The translations under genes and the position numbers were made by a program. A stretch of 26,430 nucleotides of DNA, taken from the NCBI GenBank assembly GCA_030615745.1, contig JAUWYR010000033.1, positions 1 to 26,430 on the forward strand. Direction: 5' to 3'. The stretch comes from Candidatus Zixiibacteriota bacterium. Lineage in GTDB: Bacteria > Zixibacteria > MSB-5A5 > SM23-73-2. How positions within the stretch are numbered: position 1 is the first letter of the stretch; every line of letters begins with the position of its first letter. Below the pieces are notes generated by a model. That model made no database searches. It saw only the letters and a list, made by a program, of their open reading frames with translations, and had not been told where the DNA came from. Below are positions 16,602 to 26,193 of this stretch, piece by piece.

Positions 16602-17428
16602 TTTCTATTCGTTATTTCTCTCGACCCGGCCCCTTGACCCTTTTCATTTGTCCTCATTTGAAATAATTGCTTTAATATAAGTTTTAAGTTCCCGCGGATT
16701 TCATCCTCAGTCGGGGCCCCAAATAATTTTCTTTTCCCGTTAAAAAAAATCCCAAAGCTTGTGCCCAATTTTTTAGCTACTTTGAAATCTTCAGTAGAGA
16801 TTTTTCTGAATTCCACTTTATTATAAAATTCTTCGCAGACATTTTTAACCCTCTCTACTATCACCGAATTATGTGGGCAACGTCCGCTGAAGAAGACTTC
16901 TACTAAAAGTTTACCTGAAACCAGTTGAGGTTTATACTTTCCCACGATAAAACTCGGAGCCTTTATCTTGGCGAATTTTTTCCATAACAGAACTTCTATC
17001 CCTCTCCGAGTTACCTCTTCATACCCCAAATTCAAAAAATAAGAGGCGGGCATAAACCAATGGGGATGATCCCAAGCTAAAACACCAACCCCCTTCTTTT
17101 TCTTTTTGGCCTCCTCCTCCATAGCTAAAAGAAGCATCCTGCCATATCCCTTGCCCTGGTAAGCTCTTTGAACGTAGATACAATTTAGGAAGAATATATC
17201 ATTCCCTTCGACGGGATCAGGTATATATTCGATAGGTAGGTAATCGATAAACCCTATGGGTCTTCGTCGGTAATAAAGAATCTTGCCTTGGTATCCTTTC
17301 TTTATTCTTTCCTTTATCCAGTCTATCCTAAAGGGAGCACCTTTTTTAAACTGCGATGTCTCCGGTTCAGAAATACAAGGTTTTACTAAATCTATTAAAT
17401 TCTTTTCAGAAAAATCAACTATTCTCAT
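16598..17428 (-). CDS. GNAT-family acetyltransferase with C-terminal thioredoxin-like (YoaP-like) domain
   Basis: Residues about 1-150 form a GNAT domain: the acetyl-CoA loop is VQRAYQGKGYGRMLL (86-100), preceded by the IFFLNCIYV strand and followed by GVGVLAWDHP and ASYFLNLGYEEV. Residues about 170-255 look like a thioredoxin-fold domain (LLVEVFFSGRCPHNSVIVERV...) in which only one Cys (Cys184, in RCPH) remains of a CxxC motif, then FNGKRKLFGAP. This architecture recalls B. subtilis YoaP. Acceptor substrate is unknown. The last 20 residues (MRTNEKGQGAGSREITNRK) look like low-complexity read-through. The RBS is modest (GAGAAG). It is the first gene of a likely operon reaching ahcY, and its stop overlaps the next start (ATGA). 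Confidence 0.85.
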   Translation of the reverse strand: MRIVDFSEKNLIDLVKPCISEPETSQFKKGAPFRIDWIKERIKKGYQGKILYYRRRPIGFIDYLPIEYIPDPVEGNDIFFLNCIYVQRAYQGKGYGRMLLLAMEEEAKKKKKGVGVLAWDHPHWFMPASYFLNLGYEEVTRRGIEVLLWKKFAKIKAPSFIVGKYKPQLVSGKLLVEVFFSGRCPHNSVIVERVKNVCEEFYNKVEFRKISTEDFKVAKKLGTSFGIFFNGKRKLFGAPTEDEIRGNLKLILKQLFQMRTNEKGQGAGSREITNRK

Positions 17429-17480
17429 TTGAACTTCTCATATTTGCCATTATTTTTCTTGCCCTTTTGATCATTTTATT

Positions 17481-17527
17481 TGTCAGTCGTAATTTGTCAT
17501 TCATCATCCGTAATTCGTTATTTATTT
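17481..17527. repeat. Degenerate short tandem array (CGTAATTTGTCATTC... type)
   Basis: The segment contains repeated degenerate units (CGTAATTTGTCATTC, CCGTAATTCGTTATTTATT) of about 7-14 bases, upstream of the GNAT gene. It belongs to the same intergenic microsatellite style as at 12916, 14140 and 18331. A short minus-strand frame crosses it but has no support as a gene. Confidence 0.5.
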
Positions 17528-17675
17528 GCCCCTTTTCAAAAATAATCCACCTAAGGCGAATTTGCACCACTGTCTCTCGCTTTTTTCCTCTTAAATCTTT
17601 TCTCTCAACTTCTTCCATATCTTGTAGTTTCCAATAATTGCAACGATCATATTCTTAAAAAACTATTAAGTTTTG

Positions 17676-18014
17676 TCAAAAACTGGAAACCGCCTCATCC
17701 AGGCTGGGATAGGTTTCAAAGACTTCAGCCAACCGGGTCACAGTTAAAACCTTATGAACCTCTGGATTAAGATTAGCTAATTTTATCTTTCCGCCAAGCT
17801 GGGTGAATTTCTCATTATATCCTAATAGCAAAGAGATAATGGCTGAATAAATCCAATCAGCCTTACAGAAGTCGATTATCACGTTACACCCCTCAGATTT
17901 AAGAACCTCCCCAAGTTTTTCATCCAGCTCCTTTACCACATCAGCTCCTGCAAGGAATTTAACCTGAGGTTCCACAACCACGATATCCTCTTTTTTATAA
18001 CTTCTGACCTTCAT
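17676..18014 (-). CDS. STAS-domain protein (SpoIIAA/RsbV-type anti-sigma factor antagonist-like)
   Basis: The 112-residue protein is a single STAS domain, as in anti-sigma antagonists that switch partners with a serine kinase/anti-sigma factor. Its core aligns by eye with SpoIIAA: NVIIDFCKADWIYSAIISLLLG corresponds to the phospho-site strand-helix region in two parts (NVIIDFCKADW and IYSAIISLLLG), with Ser57 at the usual phospho-acceptor position; the customary preceding Asp is Tyr56 and the following Ser/Thr-Gly is Ala-Ile. GGKIKLANLNPEVHKVL and ETYPSLDEAV are typical of the family's second half. RBS AGAGGT supports the start. No kinase or sigma gene is adjacent; it stands alone between the GNAT operon and mreB. 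Confidence 0.85.
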   Translation of the reverse strand: MKVRSYKKEDIVVVEPQVKFLAGADVVKELDEKLGEVLKSEGCNVIIDFCKADWIYSAIISLLLGYNEKFTQLGGKIKLANLNPEVHKVLTVTRLAEVFETYPSLDEAVSSF

Positions 18015-18098
18015 CTTAACCTCTTTTTTTTATTTTCATTACCCCTTTAAATCTCTTCAATTTTTCTTCGTTCAGAGCTCTGAAAAAGTACGGTTTTT

Positions 18099-18166
18099 TG
18101 TCATTGCGAGCCCGAAGGGCGTGGCAATCCCTTAAGATTGCTTCGTCGAGCTCCCCCGCAATGACA
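18099..18166. repeat. Palindromic intergenic repeat, TGTCATTGC...GCAATGACA
   Basis: Perfect 9-base inverted ends (18099-18107 and 18158-18166) enclose a second inverted pair GCAATC/GATTGC. It matches the inner part of the element at 7115-7235, and its AGATTGCTTCGTCG segment recurs at 20754. This is a widespread REP/MITE-like repeat. The 18015-18454 gap otherwise holds the hairpin at 18298, a short tandem array at 18331 and no gene. Confidence 0.8.
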
Positions 18167-18297
18167 GGCTAAAATATGCGGAAGCATCAAGAGATAATGT
18201 TATTTTGAAAACATTCCAATAGTTCCATCCAGCACTTAAGTTAACTAATAAGCTATTCTAATTAAATATCCCAAACCTGTTTTTTGATAAGAAATTC

Positions 18298-18320
18298 GCA
18301 AAAATAAATTTTTGCACTCC
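18298..18320 (-). repeat. GGAGTG-hairpin repeat, copy C, possible mreB terminator
   Basis: GCAAAAAT (18298-18305), AA, ATTTTTGC (18308-18315) and ACTCC (18316-18320) keep the exact geometry of the copies at 20863-20885 and 25962-25984, with one base pair changed on both sides (C/G to A/T). Read on the minus strand it lies 135 bases beyond the mreB stop, where a terminator is expected, though the T-run after it is interrupted (GAATTTCTT). Confidence 0.6.
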
Positions 18321-18330
18321 TTTTCATCTG

Positions 18331-18360
18331 CCTACTATATACTGACTACTGCTACTGACC
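18331..18360. repeat. Short degenerate tandem array (CTACTGAC type)
   Basis: CTACTATATACTGACTACTG and CTACTGACC contain repeated TACTGAC-like units. It lies between mreB and the STAS gene and resembles the arrays at 12916, 14140 and 17481. Confidence 0.5.
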
Positions 18361-18454
18361 CTATATAATCAATCACTTAAAAGCATGGAGTTTGAAGGAA
18401 GATAAAGGTATATTTTTCAACCACAAAATTATTTTAAATAAATTTAATTTCTTA

Positions 18455-19480
<1,026 letters not shown>

Positions 19481-20470
19481 TCACTCCTCCTCCTCTTGCT
19501 TGAGGGGCACAGGTTCTTTTAAACCCTCTTCTCCTGCATAAATAAATCTTTTTATAAGAGGAACCCAATTGCTCCACTTCTCACCTAAGGCTTTATGCTT
19601 CTCTATAATACGGGCAAAAGCATCTGCTTGAGCATCCATCTGATCAGCGTAATGTAAAATTATCGCCTCAATGGTCTGAGGAACCACAGGAGAGGCTAAT
19701 TCAAGCTCTCCCTGATGAGACAGGATCAGATGTTTTAATTGTAAAGAAAGCTTCTGGGGAAAATCTTTGACTTTCTCTATCTTCTGGGAGAGGATATCAT
19801 AACCTGAGACCACATGTCCAACCAATCTCCCCTCATCGGTATAATCGATAAAACCTTTGGCCTTAAATTGTGTGATCTTACCAATGTCGTGGAGCAAAGC
19901 TCCAGCCAAAAGCAGATCTCTTTGAACCAATGGGTACATACAAGCTGCCTTCTCACATAGCTCCGCCACTTTTAGAGTATGTTTCAGAAGTCCACCTAAA
20001 AAAGAGTGATGCCATAGCTTCCCACCGGGAGCGAGCTTTAGTTTTTCCATAAAATTTGAATCGTTTATGAAAAGTTCTAAAAGATTTTTCAAATAAAGGT
20101 CTTTTATACTTTTGGCAAAGCCTTTGAATTTCTCCACAAGTAAATCTAAATCCTCTTCAACTTTAGGGAGGAAATCACTTGGATCAATTTTCCCCCGGGT
20201 GATTTTTTCAAGATTTTCCAATTTGAGCTGTAAAGAATTTTTATAGGTCAGAGCGACCCCTTTGACTTTTACCACCTCTCCTACCTCAGCGGTCTTAAAG
20301 AATTTCTCCCCCTTCTCCCAGAGCACAGCATCAATCCTTCCTGACCCATCCCCTAATTCGAGCTTTAAAAACTTCTGCCCATCATATTCTTTGAGCTCTT
20401 TTTTTCTTAAGACAAAAAAATCAGAAACTAAAGCTCCGGGTTTTATATCTTTGACAAAAAGATTTTTCAT
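19481..20470 (-). CDS. yhaM: YhaM-type 3'-5' exoribonuclease (OB-fold plus HD domain)
   Basis: YhaM-family proteins are metal-dependent 3'-5' exonucleases acting on RNA and DNA. The 329-residue protein has an N-terminal OB-fold (about 10-92, VKDIKPGALVSDFFVL...LQLKLENLEKI) and an HD domain (about 150-305) with KLWHHSFLGGLLKHTLKV, the HD pair in LLHDIGK (His194-Asp195), VGHVVSGYDIL and ILSHQGELELASPVVPQT. The length and order match B. subtilis YhaM. The C-terminus is a run of Glu (KQEEEE) whose codons serve as the mreB ribosome site. There is no good RBS before its ATG; an imperfect palindrome (CGTATTAATTCATACG, 20474-20489) lies just upstream. Gene symbol is by family resemblance. Confidence 0.9.
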   Translation of the reverse strand: MKNLFVKDIKPGALVSDFFVLRKKELKEYDGQKFLKLELGDGSGRIDAVLWEKGEKFFKTAEVGEVVKVKGVALTYKNSLQLKLENLEKITRGKIDPSDFLPKVEEDLDLLVEKFKGFAKSIKDLYLKNLLELFINDSNFMEKLKLAPGGKLWHHSFLGGLLKHTLKVAELCEKAACMYPLVQRDLLLAGALLHDIGKITQFKAKGFIDYTDEGRLVGHVVSGYDILSQKIEKVKDFPQKLSLQLKHLILSHQGELELASPVVPQTIEAIILHYADQMDAQADAFARIIEKHKALGEKWSNWVPLIKRFIYAGEEGLKEPVPLKQEEEE

Positions 20471-20597
20471 AAGCGTATTAATTCATACGAATTTGTTATA
20501 TAAATACTACATTTTAGTAATGAAAGTCAAGGAGAAAATTAATTGGATATATCAAATTTTTTAAAATTCTTATAGATCAACTCCAATCATACAGATC

Positions 20598-20729
20598 TTC
20601 TGGAGTGTCAAGCTTCCCTGGCCGGGCAGGCAGCTTGACTTGTAAACCCGAAAGGGTTTACTCTATGAATATACAAGCCAGGCCAAGCTTACGCTTGACC
20701 AAGTTAGCCTAAAGACTAACACTCCAGAA
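20598..20729. other. Multi-branched palindromic element (structured RNA or MITE candidate)
   Basis: Perfect 11-base outer arms TTCTGGAGTGT (20598-20608) and ACACTCCAGAA (20719-20729) enclose at least three inner hairpins: CAAGCT/AGCTTG (20609-20614 with 20632-20637) with inner CCTG/CAGG; GTAAACCC-GAAA-GGGTTTAC (20642-20661), a perfect 8-bp stem with a GNRA tetraloop; and CAAGC-TTAC-GCTTG (20684-20697). A weaker stem GTTAG/CTAAC is at 20703-20720, and CTTGTA/TACAAG (20639-20644, 20672-20677) can extend the second hairpin. No ORF lies inside. Whether it acts as RNA or as mobile DNA cannot be told from one copy. Confidence 0.65.
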
Positions 20730-20753
20730 CATAGAGGGCGAAACCATTAAAAA

Positions 20754-20792
20754 AGATTGCTTCGTCGTTCCCTTCAAAAATGGAACTCCTCA
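20754..20792. repeat. Truncated copy of the TGTCATTGC-type palindromic repeat
   Basis: AGATTGCTTCGTCG is identical to a stretch of the 18099-18166 element, and the following GTTCCCTTC...TGGAACTCCTC is the style of that repeat's right half. The left half and the terminal GCAATGACA are missing, so it is a remnant, lying directly beside the 20598-20729 element. Confidence 0.55.
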
Positions 20793-20797
20793 CAGTT

Positions 20798-20885
20798 GGT
20801 AACAGACACTCTGTCCGTTACCTTTTTTGTCACTAAAAGTTATCCATATCGAACAGAAAAAAGCAACAATAAATTGTTGCACTCC
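20798..20885 (-). repeat. GGAGTG-hairpin repeat, copy A (two hairpins)
   Basis: On the minus strand it starts GGAGT, then GCAACAAT-TT-ATTGTTGC (20863-20880 on plus), a T-run and CTGTTCG, and ends with a second hairpin GGTAACGGAC/GTCTGTTACC (20798-20822). The same series, with similar spacing, is seen in the opposite orientation after purA (25962-26051). Each hairpin is beside a T-run, so copies can act as terminators. Confidence 0.7.
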
Positions 20886-20968
20886 AATTAAATTACCCGA
20901 TGACTTCAAAAGAAAAAGTTACAAGCAACGAGTTTCAAAAAAAACTTTTAAATTTCCCTAAAAAACAC

Positions 20969-20997
20969 TTGACATAAAAAATTTTTTCTTTTATAAT
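20969..20997 (+). promoter_or_regulatory. Consensus sigma-70-type promoter
   Basis: A perfect -35 TTGACA (20969-20974) and a perfect -10 TATAAT (20992-20997) are separated by 17 bases. A start near 21004 is expected. It stands just before the structured segment 21010-21081 and about 250 bases before the tRNA gene. This is the best promoter in the window. Confidence 0.85.
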
Positions 20998-21003
20998 AAA
21001 ATC

Positions 21004-21088
21004 CTCCTGAAGAGGGTGTGCCCTGTAGCCTTGGGATTGCTTCCCACCCCCCTCTACCCATCCAAGGCAAAACACCCTCTTTCCTTTT
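21004..21088 (+). ncRNA. Putative small structured RNA, unclassified
   Basis: Immediately after the consensus promoter, AAGAGGGTGT (21010-21019) pairs perfectly with ACACCCTCTT (21072-21081), GCCTTGG (21028-21034) with CCAAGGC (21062-21068), and GGGA/TCCC can form a third stem (21033-21045). The outer stem is followed by a T-rich tail (TTTCCTTTTTG), like an intrinsic terminator, giving a transcript of about 85 bases. AGAGGG can instead pair with CCCTCT at 21050-21055, so an alternative fold exists. I compared it by eye with SRP RNA, 6S, tmRNA and RNase P and saw no convincing match. There is no ORF in it. Confidence 0.55.
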
Positions 21089-21134
21089 TGTTTAATTTCC
21101 TCTATTCCAATATCTTTGCTTGTGTTACGTATTT

Positions 21135-21186
21135 GCGTATGCCGAAGGTCAAGAGATAGGTGGGTTCAGAACCCACAAAAATACGC
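21135..21186. repeat. Hairpin element with nested inverted repeats
   Basis: GCGTAT (21135-21140) and ATACGC (21181-21186) flank a perfect hairpin GTGGGTT-CAG-AACCCAC (21160-21176). It lies between the small-RNA candidate and the tRNA promoter. It may be a dispersed intergenic repeat; there is no second copy in the window. Confidence 0.5.
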
Positions 21187-21198
21187 CGATTTAAATTC

Positions 21199-21226
21199 TT
21201 GACAAGGCTTTTAATTTAGATATATT
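21199..21226 (+). promoter_or_regulatory. Promoter of tRNA-Leu / tig operon
   Basis: A perfect -35 TTGACA (21199-21204) and -10 TATATT (21221-21226) are 16 bases apart, and the tRNA starts 27 bases further on. This spacing suits a tRNA promoter. No terminator follows the tRNA, so the same transcript probably continues into tig. Confidence 0.7.
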
Positions 21227-21252
21227 TGTTTTGGTTTGGATTAGACACTTTT

Positions 21253-21335
21253 GCGAAAGTGGCGAAACTGGAATACGCGCTGGACTTAGGATCCAGTCCC
21301 GTTAAGGGCTGGGGGTTCGAATCCCCCCTTTCGCA
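21253..21335 (+). tRNA. tRNA-Leu (anticodon UAG)
   Basis: The acceptor arms GCGAAAG (21253-21259) and CTTTCGC (21328-21334) pair perfectly, with discriminator A at 21335. The anticodon arm is CTGGA-CTTAGGA-TCCAG, giving anticodon TAG, which reads CUA and other CUN leucine codons. A long variable arm (CCCGTTAAGGG) marks it as a class II tRNA, and the T-arm is GGGGGTTCGAATCCCCC. The 3' CCA is not encoded. It sits 35 bases upstream of the tig start. Confidence 0.97.
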
Positions 21336-21370
21336 CAAAAATCCGAAAGATGCTCGGCAAAGGAGGATTT

Positions 21371-22639
21371 TTGAAAATACAAGTGAACAAAGAAAAAGAC
21401 TGGAAAAGAACTTTAGATATCGAGATCGAAAAAGAAAGGGTCGACTCTGAATACGAACAAGTTTTTAAAGAGATCAAAATAAAATCTAAAATCCCAGGAT
21501 TCCGCCAGGGAAAAGCTCCAATGGATTTAATAAAATCGAGGTTTAAAGATGTTGCTACCGAAGATGTGATAAGAAATTTGATACCTCAAGCTTACAAAAA
21601 CGCTTTAAAAGAGGCTAATTTAACACCCGTCTCAGACCCAATTTTAAAAGAGATCGAGTTGAAACCGGGACTCCCCTTGAAATTTAAAGCTGAGATCGAA
21701 GTCCTACCCCAAATCGATATAAAAGATTATAGAGGTTTAGCAGTTACAAAGAAAAAATTCGAAGTTAAAGATGAGGATGTGGAAAAAAATATAAAGTATC
21801 TAAAAGAGCAAAATGCAACTTTAAAGCCAGTAGAAAGAAAAGCTAAAGAAGGGGATTTCATCCTTGTGGACTTAGAGAAGTTTCCTGCAAAAAATATAAA
21901 AGAGGAGAAAGCAAAAGACCAACAGGTCTTTTTAGGTAAACAAAACCTTTTACCTGAGTTTTTCGATGCTTTCAAAAACTCCCAAGCCGGGGAGCAAAAG
22001 GAATTTGAGGTTTTCTATCCTACCGATTACAGAGATAAAGAGTTAGCCGGAAAAAAAGTGGAATATAAAGTAAAGATTAAGGAGATAAAGGAGAAAGTTT
22101 TTCCTGAAGTAGACGATATTTTCGCAAAGTCTTTGGGATTTTCAGATTATCTTGATATGAGATTTAGGATAAAAAAGGACTTAGAAAGAAAAGCTGAACA
22201 GGAAAGCTTAAGGGATTTAAAAACACAATTGATAAAAAAAGTGATAGAGAAAAACTCCTTCGAGGTTCCAAAAAGCCTTTTGAAAGACTATCTTGACTCG
22301 GTGGTTGATGACTTTAAAAAAAGTAAAGAAATTGTAGATGAGAAAAAGATAAGAGCGCAAAATGAAAAGGTCGGAAAAGATAGAATTAGATGGATAATTT
22401 TGTTGCAAGAGATAGCGAAAAAAGAAAGAGTTGAAGTTACCTCTGATGATGTGAAGGATTGGATCAAAAAATTCGCTCAAAATTATAATCTCACCCAGGA
22501 AAAAGCAAAAGAGATTTTGGCTAAAGGAAAAAAATTGGAGGATATAAAGGAGAGCATTTTAGAGGATAAAGTCTTAGATTTACTTTTAAGAAATGCCATA
22601 ATAGTTGAAGAGGAAAAGATAAAAAGGAGCAATCCATGA
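21371..22639 (+). CDS. tig: Trigger factor, ribosome-associated chaperone
   Basis: Trigger factor binds the ribosomal exit tunnel and shields nascent chains. I place the start at a TTG (21371): an AAAGGAGG site lies five bases upstream, and the product then begins [20 protein letters not shown], as in other trigger factors; the ATG at 21350 would add seven residues that contain the RBS codons. The protein is then 422 residues, normal for the family. It has the ribosome-binding signature GFRQGKAP (43-50), a FKBP-like domain (about 150-240, [11 protein letters not shown]...[21 protein letters not shown]), and the helical C-terminal domain rich in Lys/Glu. Its stop overlaps clpP by four bases. 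Confidence 0.95.
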   Translation: MKIQVNKEKDWKRTLDIEIEKERVDSEYEQVFKEIKIKSKIPGFRQGKAPMDLIKSRFKDVATEDVIRNLIPQAYKNALKEANLTPVSDPILKEIELKPGLPLKFKAEIEVLPQIDIKDYRGLAVTKKKFEVKDEDVEKNIKYLKEQNATLKPVERKAKEGDFILVDLEKFPAKNIKEEKAKDQQVFLGKQNLLPEFFDAFKNSQAGEQKEFEVFYPTDYRDKELAGKKVEYKVKIKEIKEKVFPEVDDIFAKSLGFSDYLDMRFRIKKDLERKAEQESLRDLKTQLIKKVIEKNSFEVPKSLLKDYLDSVVDDFKKSKEIVDEKKIRAQNEKVGKDRIRWIILLQEIAKKERVEVTSDDVKDWIKKFAQNYNLTQEKAKEILAKGKKLEDIKESILEDKVLDLLLRNAIIVEEEKIKRSNP

Positions 22640-23223
22640 CTTTAGTTCCCATAGTTGTTGAGCAGACCGCAAGGGGGGAGAGAGCTTACGACATTTTTTC
22701 AAGGCTTTTAAAGGATCGGATAATTTTCATCGGTTCTCCAATAGATGATAACATTGCTAATCTGGTCATTGCTCAGCTGCTTTTTCTGGAGGCTGAGGAC
22801 TCAGAGAAGAATATAAACATCTATATCAACAGCCCAGGTGGAATAGTCCCCTCAGGACTTGCTATATACGATACGATGCAGTTTGTCAGACCTGATATAG
22901 CAACCACCTGCGTGGGGATGGCCGCCTCCATTGGAGCTCTACTTTTAACTGCTGGAACCAAGGGTAAAAGGGCAGCTCTGCCCCATTCGAGAGTGATGAT
23001 CCATCAACCCTGGGGTGGAATTCAGGGGCAGGTGACTGATATAGAGATCCATACCCGTGAAATGGTCACAACCAGAAAAATAATAAACGAGATATTGGCT
23101 TCCCATACCGGTCAGTCATTGGAAAAGGTAGAAAAGGACACTGACCGAAACTTCTTTATGTCCCCGGAAGAGGCTAAGGAATACGGGATAATAGATGAGG
23201 TGTATAAAAAGAGAAAAAAGTAA
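22636..23223 (+). CDS. clpP: ClpP, ATP-dependent Clp protease proteolytic subunit
   Basis: ClpP forms the tetradecameric serine-protease barrel fed by ClpX or ClpA/C. The 195-residue length is normal. The catalytic triad is visible: Ser98 in VGMAASIGA, His123 in MIHQPWGG and Asp170 in [16 protein letters not shown] (63-69) is the substrate-strand motif. It overlaps the end of tig by ATGA (22636-22639), so the two are coupled. The usual next gene clpX is absent here; after a weak terminator comes pyrE. Confidence 0.98.
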   Translation: MTLVPIVVEQTARGERAYDIFSRLLKDRIIFIGSPIDDNIANLVIAQLLFLEAEDSEKNINIYINSPGGIVPSGLAIYDTMQFVRPDIATTCVGMAASIGALLLTAGTKGKRAALPHSRVMIHQPWGGIQGQVTDIEIHTREMVTTRKIINEILASHTGQSLEKVEKDTDRNFFMSPEEAKEYGIIDEVYKKRKK

Positions 23224-23244
23224 CCATTTTTTGTGGGTTTCAGA

Positions 23245-23270
23245 GGAAGGTAGTCACTTTCCCCTTTATT
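23245..23270 (+). terminator. Weak possible terminator after clpP
   Basis: GGAAGGT (23245-23251) and ACTTTCC (23256-23262) pair over 7 bp with one G-U and an AGTC loop, followed by CCTTTATT. The stem is short and the T-run broken, so transcription may partly read into pyrE. Confidence 0.35.
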
Positions 23271-23323
23271 GTGCCAAAGCCAAGATAGAACAAAAGTCAA
23301 AAAAAAATTGCTTTTAAAAGATA

Positions 23324-24010
23324 ATGGAGAAATATAAACAGGAATTCATCGAATTATTGGTCAGAAAAAAGGCTTTGGAATTCGGCGAGTTTGTGCTTAA
23401 AAGCAAAAGGGTCTCTCCATACTTTTTTAACACCGGAAGGTTCGATGATGGGGCAAGCATAGCTTTATTGGGCTATTTTTATGCGTGTAAGATCATTCAA
23501 GATATGGGAGAAGATAAATTCGATATCCTCTTCGGGCCTGCTTATAAGGGGATCCCCTTGGCTTTGGCAACTGCCATCTCTTTGAAAAACAATTTCAATG
23601 TTAATAAGTCATTTGCCTTTGACCGAAAAAAAGAAAAAAAGCATGGGGATAAAGGTCTTTTCGTGGGCTCTCAGATAAAAGATGGTAAAAGAATTCTGAT
23701 ACTCGATGATGTGTTCACCACCGGAGAGACCAAATATAATCTCATCAAAAATATCAGCGAAATCGCCAATGTTTCCTATGCTGGTGTTTTAATCAGCCTG
23801 GATAGAGAAGAGAAAGATGATTTAGGGAAAAGTGCCATCTTAAAGTTCACTCAAAAAACCAATATTCCAGTATTTCATATAGTAAAAATCTCTGAGGTGG
23901 TAGAATACCTTTATGATAGAAAAATAGATGGTGAAATATATATAGATTCGGAGGTTAAAAAGAAAATAGATAACTACCTTTCTAAATATGGTGTTTTTAA
24001 CACCGTCTAA
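23324..24010 (+). CDS. pyrE: Orotate phosphoribosyltransferase
   Basis: It joins orotate to PRPP to give orotidine monophosphate in pyrimidine synthesis. The 228-residue protein matches the longer (E. coli-type) form: SPYFFNTGRFDDG near 31-43, DILFGPAYKGIPLA (67-80), SFAFDRKKEKKHGDKG (96-111, the flexible catalytic loop), and the PRPP motif RILILDDVFTTGET (123-136). A short inverted repeat, GGTGTT-TTT-AACACC, lies inside its last codons. There is no strong RBS (AGATAATG context). It is preceded by clpP and followed by engB at 71 bases. No other pyrimidine gene is adjacent. Confidence 0.95.
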   Translation: MEKYKQEFIELLVRKKALEFGEFVLKSKRVSPYFFNTGRFDDGASIALLGYFYACKIIQDMGEDKFDILFGPAYKGIPLALATAISLKNNFNVNKSFAFDRKKEKKHGDKGLFVGSQIKDGKRILILDDVFTTGETKYNLIKNISEIANVSYAGVLISLDREEKDDLGKSAILKFTQKTNIPVFHIVKISEVVEYLYDRKIDGEIYIDSEVKKKIDNYLSKYGVFNTV

Positions 24011-24081
24011 GTCCTCTAATTTAGGTAAACCTTTGTTAGAATTTTTTTAAGTGATTCAAAGAAAAATCTTAAAGGACTTTT

Positions 24082-25955
<1,874 letters not shown>

Positions 25956-25961
25956 TTTTTT

Positions 25962-26051
25962 GGAGTGCAACAATTTATTGTTGCATTTTTTCTGTCCGTC
26001 GAGGATACCTTGTTAGTAACAAAGAGAGGTAACGGATGAGGTATCTTTTTT
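25962..26051 (+). terminator. purA terminator formed by GGAGTG-hairpin repeat, copy B
   Basis: GGAGT (25962-25966) is followed by the perfect stem GCAACAAT-TT-ATTGTTGC (25967-25984) and ATTTTTTCTG, an intrinsic terminator seven bases after the purA stop. A second hairpin follows: GATACC (26004-26009) with GGTATC (26040-26045), enclosing TTGTTA-G-TAACAA, and then six T. The order and the shared GGTAACGGA match copy A at 20798-20885 in inverse orientation. Confidence 0.8.
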
Positions 26052-26193
26052 GTGTGTAAGGAGGTAACTCCTGACACCACCTGGAATATTTTAGGGGTTT
26101 ATCGTAAAGCTTCAGTGTATTATCAACCTACATCGGTAACAGAATTATCAACTAACATGGGATAATAAAACCATAATTGAACGGAGGTGGCTG

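Noticed and set aside
17415-17618. Minus-strand frame of 67 codons upstream of the GNAT gene
   Set aside because: It runs through a short tandem array, overlaps the GNAT start, has a charged low-complexity product and no RBS support.
12916-18360. Short tandem arrays as CRISPR
   Set aside because: Units are only 7-8 bases with no spacers and there are no cas genes.
20474-20489. Palindrome CGTATTAATTCATACG as an operator of yhaM
   Set aside because: It is imperfect, AT-rich, has one copy only and no regulator nearby, so it is kept only as a remark in the gene entry.
21004-21088. Resemblance of the reverse strand (GGGAAGCA..CCCAAGGC) to the SRP RNA apical region
   Set aside because: The GGAA tetraloop and flanking symmetric loop are not preserved and the promoter is on the opposite strand.
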